From: Paracentrotus lividus
Taxonomy: Eukaryota > Echinodermata > Echinoidea > Camarodonta > Echinidae
DNA: 64,000 bases
Assembly: GCA_940671915.1 (NCBI GenBank)
Contig: CALNVZ010003435.1
Span: forward strand, 6,652,829-6,716,828
Direction of reading: 5' to 3'
Under the pieces are notes generated by a model. It saw nothing but the letters and a program-made list of their open reading frames with translations, had not been told where the DNA came from and made no database searches. Each line of letters begins with the position of its first letter. Within the stretch, counting starts at the first letter, position 1. This document shows, piece after piece, positions 34,101 through 43,800 of this stretch. The position numbers were made by a program, and so were the translations under genes.

Positions 34101-35999
34101 TCAATTTTACATCATGAGAAAATCATGAAAAAAGAAGTTAACGAACGCTTCGTTGCCCATAACAACTAGCTCCACCCACTTTGCCCACGAAGATCCGAGG
34201 ACGAACATACGTGCAGCCAAGTCATCTTTGATTGACAGGTTGTATATTACACAGGAAATACCTTTGAAATTTACTAAACAGCTGTGAAATGTACACCAAT
34301 ACCTGTATAACAATGGCAAGCTTGTAAATTACAGGAGGTGAGAAATCTACAATAGATAATTGAGAGTAATTTCTTGACCTAAAATTTGTAAACAAGGAGG
34401 AATGTAATTAACCATCAATTACTGAGCATGGAGAGTAGCATATTGGCCCATATTCACAAAATTGTCCCAAGTCAAGCCATGACTTAAATCTATGGCTAGC
34501 AAAACCTAAAACTATCCCAAAGTGTAGATATTCAATTTATCAGAATGTTTGGTACTGAAACTATTGAAAACTGTTTGGTACCAATTTTAAACAGTATTTG
34601 GTTGGTGTCATCATCATGGGATTCCATTGTAACAAGGTAATCAGGTGGATCTTAAGCACTTTCTTACAACATGAGTTGACTCCAGTATCAAGATTGCTTT
34701 TTCTCTCTCTCTCTCTCTCTCTCTAGGGTGCCGTAGAAGGCATCATCGTAACCAATACAACCATAACCCGCCCTGAGAGCCTGATGGGGAAACATAAGGG
34801 AGAAGGTGGAGGTTTGAGTGGGGTTCCTCTCAAAGATATGTCAACTGCTACAGTCAGGGATATGTACAGGTTAACAAATGGTGAGTAACTGGTGGATATA
34901 TACCCCCAAGAGTAATACCCCCCCCCCCAGAAATTGGATTAGGGTTAGTTGTAGAGTTAGGGGGTAGATTTTTGACAGGGGTAGTTGTTTTAGCACCCAT
35001 CATGAGACCATACCTGTGGTCTACATTTCATTGAACCTATGGCTTTATTGTGTCTCAATTGTGATGATTGAGTAGAGTAATGTTAATATGAAAGATGTGT
35101 CAACAACTACGGTCAGGGATATGTATAGATTAATAAATGGTGAGTAGTTAGTGGGAGGAGTATGAAGGTCTAGATATCTATGAGACAGATGTACCTGTGG
35201 TCTACTGAAAGTATTCTGATATAACAGTGTTGTCAATATCCATCAACCTGATGGATATTTGGTATAAGTGTCGTTTAAATAATGAAAACACCACCAAAAT
35301 TATGAAATTTTACCCTGGCAAATTTACCCATAAGTCCAAAATTGTGAATATACTCGGATGGGAAACTATTGGCTTTAGTTCATACATTTAAAATGTACAT
35401 TCTCGAATGATCTCAATATACAGGAAAAACAACTATCATTGGTGTTGGTGGGGTCAGTACAGGTCAAGACGTTTATGAGAAGATAAGAGCTGGGGCGTCA
35501 TTGGTTCAACTCTACACCTCATTTGCATATGAAGGACCGCCTCTTCCATCAAAGATCAAGAGAGAGTTAGAGGAGTTACTGAGGTAAGTTTTATTGAAAT
35601 GCTGTGAATTTGATGAAATGTAGAAATTCAAAACTCTAATAATCGCAAATGACGTCTTACGCAAATTATTTATCTTTAGTAGAGAAGGTTAAGTTTAATA
35701 CAATCCTCCCATCTACCAGTGTATTTAAACATTAAAACCAGGATACTGATATTTGAGGATACATGTATTATGCGATACATTATTTTAGTTTGATTTATAG
35801 AGCATTTATTTCAAAACACTACTGTTTTAACCCAGAAGATATTCTAAGGAAGATGCATTAGTTCTGTTAGTTTTTCTCTAAACAGTTGAGAAAACAAGCT
35901 CAATGTCTTATATTTTTTGTTACTCTTTCTCTTATTCTTCTAAACAGGAAAGATGGTTTTAAATCAGTATCAGAAGCAGTTGGAGTTGACCATAGATGA
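25189..35999 (+). CDS. DHODH: Dihydroorotate dehydrogenase (quinone), 9 coding exons
   Basis: Exons: 25189-25200, 26143-26352, 27355-27554, 28057-28139, 28753-28943, 29448-29567, 34727-34880, 35424-35583 and 35948-35999. Every junction is GT-AG and frame is kept throughout, giving 393 residues (human 395). The enzyme oxidises dihydroorotate to orotate with ubiquinone at the mitochondrial inner membrane, step four of pyrimidine synthesis. Exon 1 encodes only MSLK. Residues 9-26 form the membrane helix. FMN and substrate motifs are all present: [34 protein letters not shown] with catalytic base S211, [26 protein letters not shown] and QLYTS; the C-terminus is VGVDHR. The family is class 2 by its N-terminal helix and serine base. 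Intron 6 (5159 bases) is five times longer than any other because of inserted elements. No strong polyadenylation signal is close; AATAAA at 38932 is the first candidate noticed. Confidence 0.96.
25385..25670 (+). repeat. Imperfect GATGGT/GATGAT trinucleotide tract
   Basis: Repeats of GAT, GGT and GATGGTGAT lie within DHODH intron 1, interrupted by short unique bits. The minus-strand frame across it (isoleucine and threonine runs) is an artefact. Confidence 0.7.
29774..29911. mobile_element. Short foldback element with a 22-base G run, DHODH intron 6
   Basis: The left arm (about 29791-29824, GTGATTCATTAATAGC then TTAAAGCAATCCCA) is inverted in the right arm (29876-29911, TGGGATTGG...AATCACTCCCC). 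The left end begins with 22 consecutive G (29774-29795), where the right end has only CCCC. This suggests a homopolymer expansion at the terminus of a small MITE. Confidence 0.6.
30506..31590. mobile_element. 1085-bp transposon nested in the left arm, target duplication ATGT
   Basis: The 24-base terminal repeats start GGCCATGYGTTTTR and end with GTTGGGCCC, inverted at 31567-31590. ATGT flanks both sides (30502-30505 and 31591-31594). The other arm of the host element (near 33720-33735) carries the uninterrupted site TACATGTTACG in inverted form, which proves the boundaries. Inside is a doubled GAGGAGCCGCGCAG at about 30730-30757. A 67-codon open stretch (31118-31321) ends at a good splice donor (GGGTAAGC), but its protein matches nothing I recognise. 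Confidence 0.8.
32030..33210 (-). pseudogene. Broken non-LTR retrotransposon, reverse transcriptase C-terminal half
   Basis: Read on the minus strand, the palm region begins near 33200 ([17 protein letters not shown]). The [11 protein letters not shown] catalytic motif at about 33133-33110 is broken by one extra base. Then follow [20 protein letters not shown] and DKTVCML. After an interruption by the hairpin segment comes the post-palm region at 32600-32500 ([13 protein letters not shown]). The 3' end resembles the CCCGTGGAAGACCAGCAGC tail region near 32000. Frameshifts and stops make it inactive. It sits in the loop of the intronic inverted-repeat element. Confidence 0.65.
32631..32790. repeat. 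~155-nt hairpin with a perfect 20-bp inner stem
   Basis: GAGCCAGAAGGGCGCTATTA (32681-32700) pairs perfectly with 32717-32736 around a 16-base loop. The pairing continues outward imperfectly to about 32634 and 32785, because GGAGCCAGAAGGGCGCTATT at 32637 has a degraded inverted partner at about 32759. The size and shape resemble a small MITE; a precursor-microRNA-like fold is possible but unproven. Confidence 0.75.
34699..34724 (+). repeat. CT microsatellite serving as polypyrimidine tract of DHODH exon 7
   Basis: About twelve CT units run directly into the TAG acceptor of exon 7 (exon starts 34727). Length changes here would alter the tract used for acceptor recognition. Confidence 0.85.
35091..35205 (+). 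pseudogene. Partial duplicate of DHODH exon 7 with its splice donor
   Basis: 35091-35140 repeats the last 49 bases of exon 7 plus the donor (AAAGATRTGTCAAC, GTCAGGGATATGTA, AAATGGTGAGTA), 259 bases downstream of the original at 34832. The coding phase is open ([17 protein letters not shown]). Similarity resumes at ATGAGAC...TACCTGTGGTCTAC (35002 and 35180). The upstream acceptor and the first two thirds of the exon are absent, so it is an exon remnant from a tandem duplication. Confidence 0.85.
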
Positions 36000-36357
36000 T
36001 AGCAAGATGGAGGACAACCTTCACAAATAGTGTACATCAAATAGACTTAGTATTCCTCTACAACTAGGGGCAAGGGGTGTATAATCAAGTTGTGCATAAA
36101 GTTTTGCATAACTGTCATTTTTTTTTACCTTGTCCCCAACAACTTGCATATTGTCCGTCGCTGTCCAAAAAGAAGGTACATGTACTCAGCAGGAAGGCGA
36201 CAATATAAATTGCCAAATGGGATGGTCAAAGATTATCTTGACATTTTTACGCAAATGTGATTTGTGATCAGTTAAATTGTGGCTAAACATAAAACCAAAT
36301 TGAAAATGATAGCGAAGTTAGGAATTGATTACGAATTACTCTACATCTACATATTTC

Positions 36358-36360
<3 letters not shown>

Positions 36361-36405
<45 letters not shown>

Positions 36406-37215
36406 TTGTTGACAATTACGGTATATTCATTTCATTTCATTTCATTTATTTTCCATTTTAAAAAAACATGGGAAATGTACATGTAAAATATATATTGATA
36501 CAACATAATATTTCAACATATATTGAACATATCAAACATATTAAACATATTAACTAATAAAAATGGAGGGATACCCTAAGGAAGCTAAATGCTTATAATC
36601 AGGGTCCTGTAAAAGAAAGATAAGAAAATACAAATAGTTAAAAGCTACAAGTTAAAATACAATGATTCACAGAGCAATCAAAGACATCCAACATTCATAC
36701 AGGGCACTCATGCATGCTTACACACTAAAGGGGTGAAGGTGAGAGAGAGAAAGAGAGAGAGAGAGAGAAGGGGGAGATAAGAGAGAAAATGAGAGTAAGA
36801 ACAAATTGGGAGAGATGTTCATTGCGTATATCTCATTGTGTACAGACATTAGAATATCATTAAAATACTTTTTTTTGCACATAACTTTAAATTTAGAAAG
36901 AGTTGAACTTTGTTTAATACAGGCATCTAAAGCATTCCATTCTTTGATACAGTTAACTGGAAATGACTTCAGAGCTTAAGTTGTTCGATCAGATATGATT
37001 GAAATCCCATTTGGCTACATGTATTCAAGTAATATCATTCATAACTGTATGCTCAGCTCGGTGAAACATCCCTATATCTAGGGCCCTTATATATTCAAGA
37101 TGTCTTTTTATAAGGCCTGCATACATCAGCCTGATTATTCTGGTTAATGTGTAAGCAGCAACTGTTATGGCAGGGGCACTTTTGTTTTCAGCTCATCTTT
37201 CTACTTGTTCTTCCA
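36361..37215 (-). pseudogene. 5'-truncated LINE 3' end with 44-base poly(A)
   Basis: On the minus strand the element runs from about 37215 down to a 44-base A tail (T run at 36361-36404). A frame near 36990-36780 reads like the C-terminus of a non-LTR reverse transcriptase (SFPVNCIKEWNALDACIKQS, STLSKFKVMCKKKYFNDI). Upstream pieces (RLMYAGLIKRHLEYIRALD) need frameshifts. It lies 362 bases downstream of the DHODH stop, in the region between the convergent genes. Confidence 0.6.
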
Positions 37216-38439
37216 TTTTTTGTGGTTATATTGTTAAATGTGATGAAATGTTGGTACAAAATCATGCCGGAATGAAAGAGTAGCTGAACAGGTTTTGAAG
37301 TTATTAAAGTTTAAAGGACACAGGTTCATTAGAGTTAAGTGTGTATATATTGAATCATGTCACTTTAAATGATAAAATAACTGTTAAAAATGATGGGAAA
37401 TGATGGAAAATGATTTGCTTTTGTATTAATTTAAATGTAAATTACTTTATCAATATAGGGTCATCTGATGAAACAAACCCATCATAGCACTGCAAATTCA
37501 AGTAATTAAATAATGTCTGAAATAATGTGTATCTCTTGCACATACTAGGTGAAAATGTCACTACAGTCTACTCCCATTAAAGCAAGCACAGATACAAATA
37601 TAACTTGTTATAGCGAGGTAATTTTCCCAGTCCTGTGTCAAACATAATTTATGCAGATGTATTTATGTGTCCATGTTTTCAGTAATCAAGATTTCGTTAC
37701 AATGAGGTATTAATACTTTTCAAGATTTTGTAAGAGGATGACAAAGTCATTGAATTCATTACGCTCACTTATCATTGAACACGATCCTACGTGTATTCAG
37801 TGATATGTAACAGAAGTGAACGCATGCACTTAGTCTAGTTTTCTCATAACTGGCAAAAAATGAATTTTATACATGGTCTTCAATTACAATTGACTCACTT
37901 ATATGTGACATTTGTGATGCAAGAAAGGTATCATTGCCAAAATAAATGAGCTCAAAATATGGCTCCTTTAAGATTGGATTACCATTACCTTATTTTTATA
38001 CGCACTCTATATCACCTGGCCAGAGCACATTGTTATGGTGGGAGTGGACTAGTCTGCAAGCACATACTCAATTTGACACTTAAACAAATTTCAGTCTAGA
38101 GTGGAGACTAGCCTCCAAACTCACTGTCTGTGTCAAATAAAATTGGGAGAAGCTATAGTACACGAGTGAATCTAGTTCGTAGCTTCAGACCCTAGTAAGC
38201 GAACAACATGGGTTTGTGCCTGCAAACTAGGAGTGGACTATTCATCATTTTCATTTTTTTTCCTCTCATGTTATGAATTTTGGTAATGTAGTATTTTAAT
38301 TTGTGTAAGTAATGTATTCAAAAATTTTATTGAGGCCTTCATAGAGGTGTGTAAATTTCATAAGTTTTATGTAGGCTTTAGTGTTACGTCCAGGGTGGAA
38401 AATATTAATTGGTAGTGGAACACTAGTCCGCAGGGCGTT

Positions 38440-38705
38440 ATCATTATCACCGACCATCATTGTCATCATTTTTAGCTTCATCATGATCATGATCATAATC
38501 AATATCCTTATCAACATCATCATCATAAACATCATAGTCATCGTAATCACATTGTCATAATCATCAATATCCTCTTCATCATCATCTTCACCACTATCAC
38601 CATCATCTTCATCATCATAATCAACATCATAGTCATAATCATAGTCACATCGCCGTCCTAGTCATTTCCATTATCATTACATTATCAATATTTCTATCAT
38701 TTCAT
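38440..38705 (+). repeat. Imperfect ATC trinucleotide tract
   Basis: Long runs of ATC, TCA and ATCATAATC with interruptions. The overlapping minus-strand frame is methionine-rich and low complexity, and is not a gene. Confidence 0.75.
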
Positions 38706-39188
38706 TCAACCATCAATATTATCAGCAGTTTCAGAACTGTGTCATGCCATATTGCCTTTGAAGTTTATTATTTTTGAATTAAATTGAACCCAATGAAGTT
38801 GCCACACAGTTGGCAAAAGGATGTAAGAGTTTTTGTATGCCCTTCTGCCAGCTGCATGACCAAGTTTTGTCAAGCACAAAGTGTTGATGTATGTTAGATT
38901 TATGTGATTGAATATCTTTACTGATAGATAAAATAAACAAAATCATGAAATGATTCTTACAATTATATTGTGTCTCGCATTCTTTCTTGAGGGTTTCTTA
39001 TTTAAAAAAAATAGCATTAGCTGACGTGGCTGCAATAAAAGTCATCATTAACCAACTTATTATCAAGCTTCAATTGGCATTTCTTAGAAATAGTAACAAC
39101 TGCAATAAGATTGCAGGCTCTTATGAGATAATTTAATTATTTGAAAGGATTGTGATTATTCTGTAAAATAATTTCATCACAATGGTAT

Positions 39189-39277
39189 ACAGTCCACTCC
39201 CATTATATTGAGACTGGGAGAATCACCTTGTTTCAGTAAAAGCTGTATCTGTGCTCAATATAACATGAGTGGACTGT
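39189..39277. repeat. 89-bp foldback repeat, ACAGTCCACTCCCATTATAT arms
   Basis: ACAGTCCACTCC...ATTATATTGAG at the left is inverted as CTCAATATAACATGAGTGGACTGT at the right. Partial copies of the same terminal sequence occur near 37564 (ACAGTCTACTCCCATTA) and 42306 (CCAGTCCACTCCTATTA), the latter inside PSMA7 intron 4 about 25 bases from the exon 5 acceptor. Confidence 0.65.
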
Positions 39278-40840
39278 GTTTGTGACTTGTGGAAGTTTCT
39301 TGCCATAAAAGGGCTGCCGTCGACAGTTAACAATTCTGTTTATACAGAATTTGTTTATATGTATTGGAATAAATCCCATATTCATTTGAATTGAAGAATT
39401 ATTGATCTCAAAATTAACAAACAAATGACTTCCAAGTCTCGGTTGTAGTGTTGGAAAAGAATTTTAATTGTTTGCTTTGCAAAATGACATATTTCTACAG
39501 AGGAATCAGAATACATGAACAAAAAAAAACAAAAAAAAGAGCTTTGCTACAGTATAATACATCACACATTCCAAATATTACATATTTTCAATCTTGTTAT
39601 GATTATCAATATAATTTGATAAGAATTCTGCAGTCACCAACAGACATAGGGTTTACTTTTGAATTAAATCAAGATGTTATATAAAAGCAGACCCTGGTTT
39701 ATCATGAAACGACCCAGAATTTGAAGAAATCCTAGTTGACTGGTACCTATTTGAAGACTCGAATTTGCAAAGAGTTAAATAATATTAAATGCTGGGATTT
39801 AAACTGAACCAGTATATAGTGGAGAAAGCCACATGCTCTATTAACTATAGTTGTTATTCAATGCAATGCTATTCAATAACAAGTTTGCCACCATTTTGCC
39901 TTTTAAAAAAAAGAATATGTATTTGGACATATAAAATATAATGCCACTAAATCAGTTGAGGGTTGTTGGTTTGTTAGTGTGAATCAAATTTCCTTTATGA
40001 CGGGGTATATTCCCAGGTCAGAAGCCAATTACAAAACCAACAAATACATTGTCTGTACAGGATATTAACAGAGACCATCATTTCAATTGGCAACCCCTCG
40101 ATTTTTATATAATTTCAACCATGGTGTAAAAGAGATCAAGAGATCTTCTGCTCTTTTGACTACATGCAGGTCAAATCACATTTTCGAGGGCTTATGGTAA
40201 TCCATTTTGATCAATCACATGTTGAAATGTGAACAATATCAAATAAATATACTAATTAACGTTTTAATATCTATCGTAATATCTATGCCATACAGCTGGA
40301 GATCTTAACTACAATTAAGATGCACATCTTGCACATATTACACAATAAAATTTTTTTCTTGGGGTAAATTAACCTTGAAATGACTCATTTGATGTCTCAA
40401 ACTTTTCACTGTTAAAATGGCCTATACAAGAAATATTTGCTTACACAAGTACCTGTAACCTCACTAAAGAATAACAAAACCTTCAACCTTCATATCAGGA
40501 TAGATCTTTGTCCTTACTTCATTCTAGCTTTGCAGTTACCAATTCTCAAAATATTGTTAATACCACCATGTAATTTGGGGGCACTTTGAAGATATGGTGC
40601 CAATTGCATAAAATATTTCATTTTCCGAGAATCGGGTGGGTGTTATTTGATATAGTTTTACATATGATTAACACCGCTCTATCTCTCTTTTGCGCTTACA
40701 AAAGTCATCTTTGAACTACACTCTCTGTTGGTTTTGGTCCAAATCTAGCGATCGGTAATAGCAGGCCTATTATTGGGGTCTCACTCCTTTTAACATACAA
40801 AAAAAACAAAACAATATACAAGACATGTTTCTACTGATCA

Positions 40841-43800
40841 TTATGAAGATGAACCTCCTTTCTTCTGCTTCTTCTTTTCAGCTTCTTCTTCCTTCTCCTT
40901 CTCGATCTCTGTAACATACTTCTCCACTTCAGATACTTCATACATCTGATAAACACAAAACAAAAGAAAGTATATTGTATCATTTATACAAGGAGTAATA
41001 AACAATCCCTAATGATAATCATGATCATCAATTCAATGCAATTTATTTCACTTTGCGGCATAAAAACACGAACAGAAAGTCAGAGAATGTATTAACCATT
41101 GTAATGCAGAGTGCACTTGTAGTGTTAATAAGTGTCTATCGTTGTACTACAGAACTTGTCGACTAGCGAACAAAGCACATACCGGGTACATGTATAGAAC
41201 TAAGTCCCTTAGGCTGGGTTCACATAGAAGAATACAGTATAAGCTATTCGGTATTCAGTATTCGGTATACTCTATACAAGTATAGCGACCAATTTCATAC
41301 TTTTCGCCGATGACATGACTTTTTCAAACGGAGAATATTTGGCTTTCCTCCTACTACCCGACGCTGAGGAGGCTCATGTGAGGAGAAAAATAGTTGATAG
41401 GGGGAATTCAGAACATTTGAACACACGACTTGCAAATGAAGGGTGGTATACACAGAAAAAAAATCTAACATGCGCGATTCCCGTATACTATACGAAATGC
41501 AGCTGTACGCACTTTTCGAACAGTGCCGTCGTATGTGAAGCGGTATTTTGAAATCGTATTGCTTACAAAGGAATGTAGCTTGTTCTATTCAAGCTATTCA
41601 CGTGCCCTCGCAAAACGAGCCCGAATACCCGAGCCGTATAGCTCTATGTGAACCCAGCCTTAGGCATTAAAAAGAAATGTTTGCTGTGACATGACCGACC
41701 CTTGTAAAAGCCACCAATTTTTTAATATATTAAATTTATATCTGACCTCCAAAAAATAAAATGAGCCAAACAACCCTAATATTCATGTTTAGCCTACATT
41801 TTTTTCTTTTTTGTTTAACGCTTAAAAAAATTGGCGATTTGACCAGTAAAATCTCATCCCTATGTTCATTATATCAAGAGCAGTGCATGTTTTAATGAAT
41901 TCCTGTTCCTTGCATGATCTCAAACACTATTTGCACAGTAGTGTGATACACAGGTACTGCACCATTGCTACAGTGCATCTCATCTTGGTGCACACCAGTC
42001 ACAAAAAAAACAAACAAAAAAAAACAAACAAAACATACCAACCCTTTTTCCACTCTGTCATGGCAAACAAACCAATTTTTTTTTTAAAGTCCTTTACCTT
42101 GAGTGGTTCACCTCTCCTCATGACAGCCAGTTCAATGTTCTTGGCTCCTGATTGGACGACTTCTAACAATGCTCGTACTGCTAGCTTGACAGTCTCACGT
42201 TCTGACTGGACCACTTCATCAGAGTAATGCTTCTCTAGGAATTCCCTCACTGTCTTAGCACTGCGACCGATGGCATTGGCCTGTAATATGGAAAAGATAA
42301 TTCTAACATGGATGCCCAGTCCACTCCTATTACAACAAGGTGCTTGGGACCAGCCAAGTACATTGTTATAACAAAATCTTGTGATACTTGTGGTACATAG
42401 ACAAATGGGCACATGTCTAACATTGGGTCTGTAAAAAATAATCTAGTTACTTGTATCTACGAAAACGATAATTCACTTTAATACAAATGAATTGAGGGAA
42501 ATTATGGTAGAAACAACAGTAGCTGCCTTGTTCCAGAAATGTCTGAAGATGCAACAAAAAAAAAAAGAGGAAAAAACAACTGAATAATATTTGTCTAAAT
42601 TGAGAGGGATATTCAGGGCACATTTCTCAAAATGGAAGCTTGACATCTCAATACATTTGTTTTCTTCATATTATTGACTTATTGAACAAGATTTACATTT
42701 TTTGTGTGACCCATTCCACTTTCTAATGTCTACTTTTGATAATTTTCATGTGATTTGTTAGTCCATTATCTTAAAAAAACAAACTGAATTACAAAAAGAA
42801 ACAAGAGTATCTTCTCACCTTCCATGAATGATATGTTCCTGCAGGATCGGTCTGGTAAAGCCTTGGTGAGCCATCATAGTCAAAACCTACAATTAAAGTG
42901 GACAGTCCAAAGGGCCTCCTACCATTGCTTTGTGTGTAGCGCTGATAGATCAATGAAAAGACGAATAGAAGGAGAAGGTAATGTAACCATGAGGCAAGCA
43001 ATAGACACTAAGATTCAGTCAGGTCAGACATTTTATACAAACAAAAAGAAGAAGAAAAATGGAGTCTTTGATGTTGAGTTCATACGTACCTGTTCAACTT
43101 ATACAGATGGATAAGTTCTGTATAAACTAAAGAAACACATTATCGTGATAAATTCTAATAAACGTTCTTTTGTATAAATAAGTTGTTGAATCATATCTTT
43201 AAACTTTTAAGTACAAAAATTGAATCAACTGCAGTCAATACACACAAAAAACAACAACAACAATATTGCCATACCATGCAAGTCTAGCTTTCTACAGAGC
43301 TGCTAAAGAGATTACTATGTGTAGTATATTTTATAATAATGATAATAAAAATTTACATCTATATAGCGCATTAATTCATACATTTCAATGCGCTTTATTT
43401 TATGTAACCTGTAAGTACCTGTTTAAGCTGAGCCATAAAGCGAGTGATGTACTCTACTGTGACTGGGTCTTCTACAGTCAGCTTATGACTCTGGCATTCA
43501 ATACGAGCCCTGTTGATGAGGATGCGTGCATCTGCTGTTAGACCTGAAAATGAGCAAGAATAGTAAATTATATCAGAGAAATATTATTTGACAAATTTGG
43601 GTGTTTGCATGTCATGCCCTTTATGCAATTTAACTTTCACACTAGACAGCAATATTGTAAAGGGAGAAGTTTGAATTTTAAGGACAAAAAGTACATTGCT
43701 CTGATTTAATATTTTTACTGTTGGGAGGGGGTGGGGTGGGGTGGGGTGGGCACATGTATGTGGGTTGATCAAAATCTTTGTTGTATCTTGTTTATAACAT

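Larger units (their letters stand above)
30011..34205. mobile_element. 4.2-kb inverted-repeat element with ~730-bp arms, DHODH intron 6
   Basis: The arms run from about 30011 to 31845 (including a 1085-bp insertion) and from about 33478 to 34205. They match over their length, for example GGGCAAAGTGGGTGGAGCTA and TTTCAACGGCGTGTCCACAA with their inverted partners. Outer limits are approximate because similarity fades at ACGTATGTTC. The loop (about 31846-33477) contains a broken LINE and a hairpin. No transposase frame is visible. Within pre-mRNA the arms could form a long stem. Confidence 0.75.
37215..40840. other. Gene-free interval between convergent DHODH and PSMA7
   Basis: No exon was recognised. 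It holds a hairpin repeat at 39189-39277, a second related copy near 37564-37620, and an ATC-rich tract at about 38440-38700. AATAAA at 38932-38937 (plus strand) is a possible but distant DHODH polyadenylation signal. Confidence 0.5.

Noticed and set aside
42824..43114. 96-codon plus-strand frame over PSMA7 exon 4
   Set aside because: Antisense shadow of a confirmed exon, running into an intron simple repeat.
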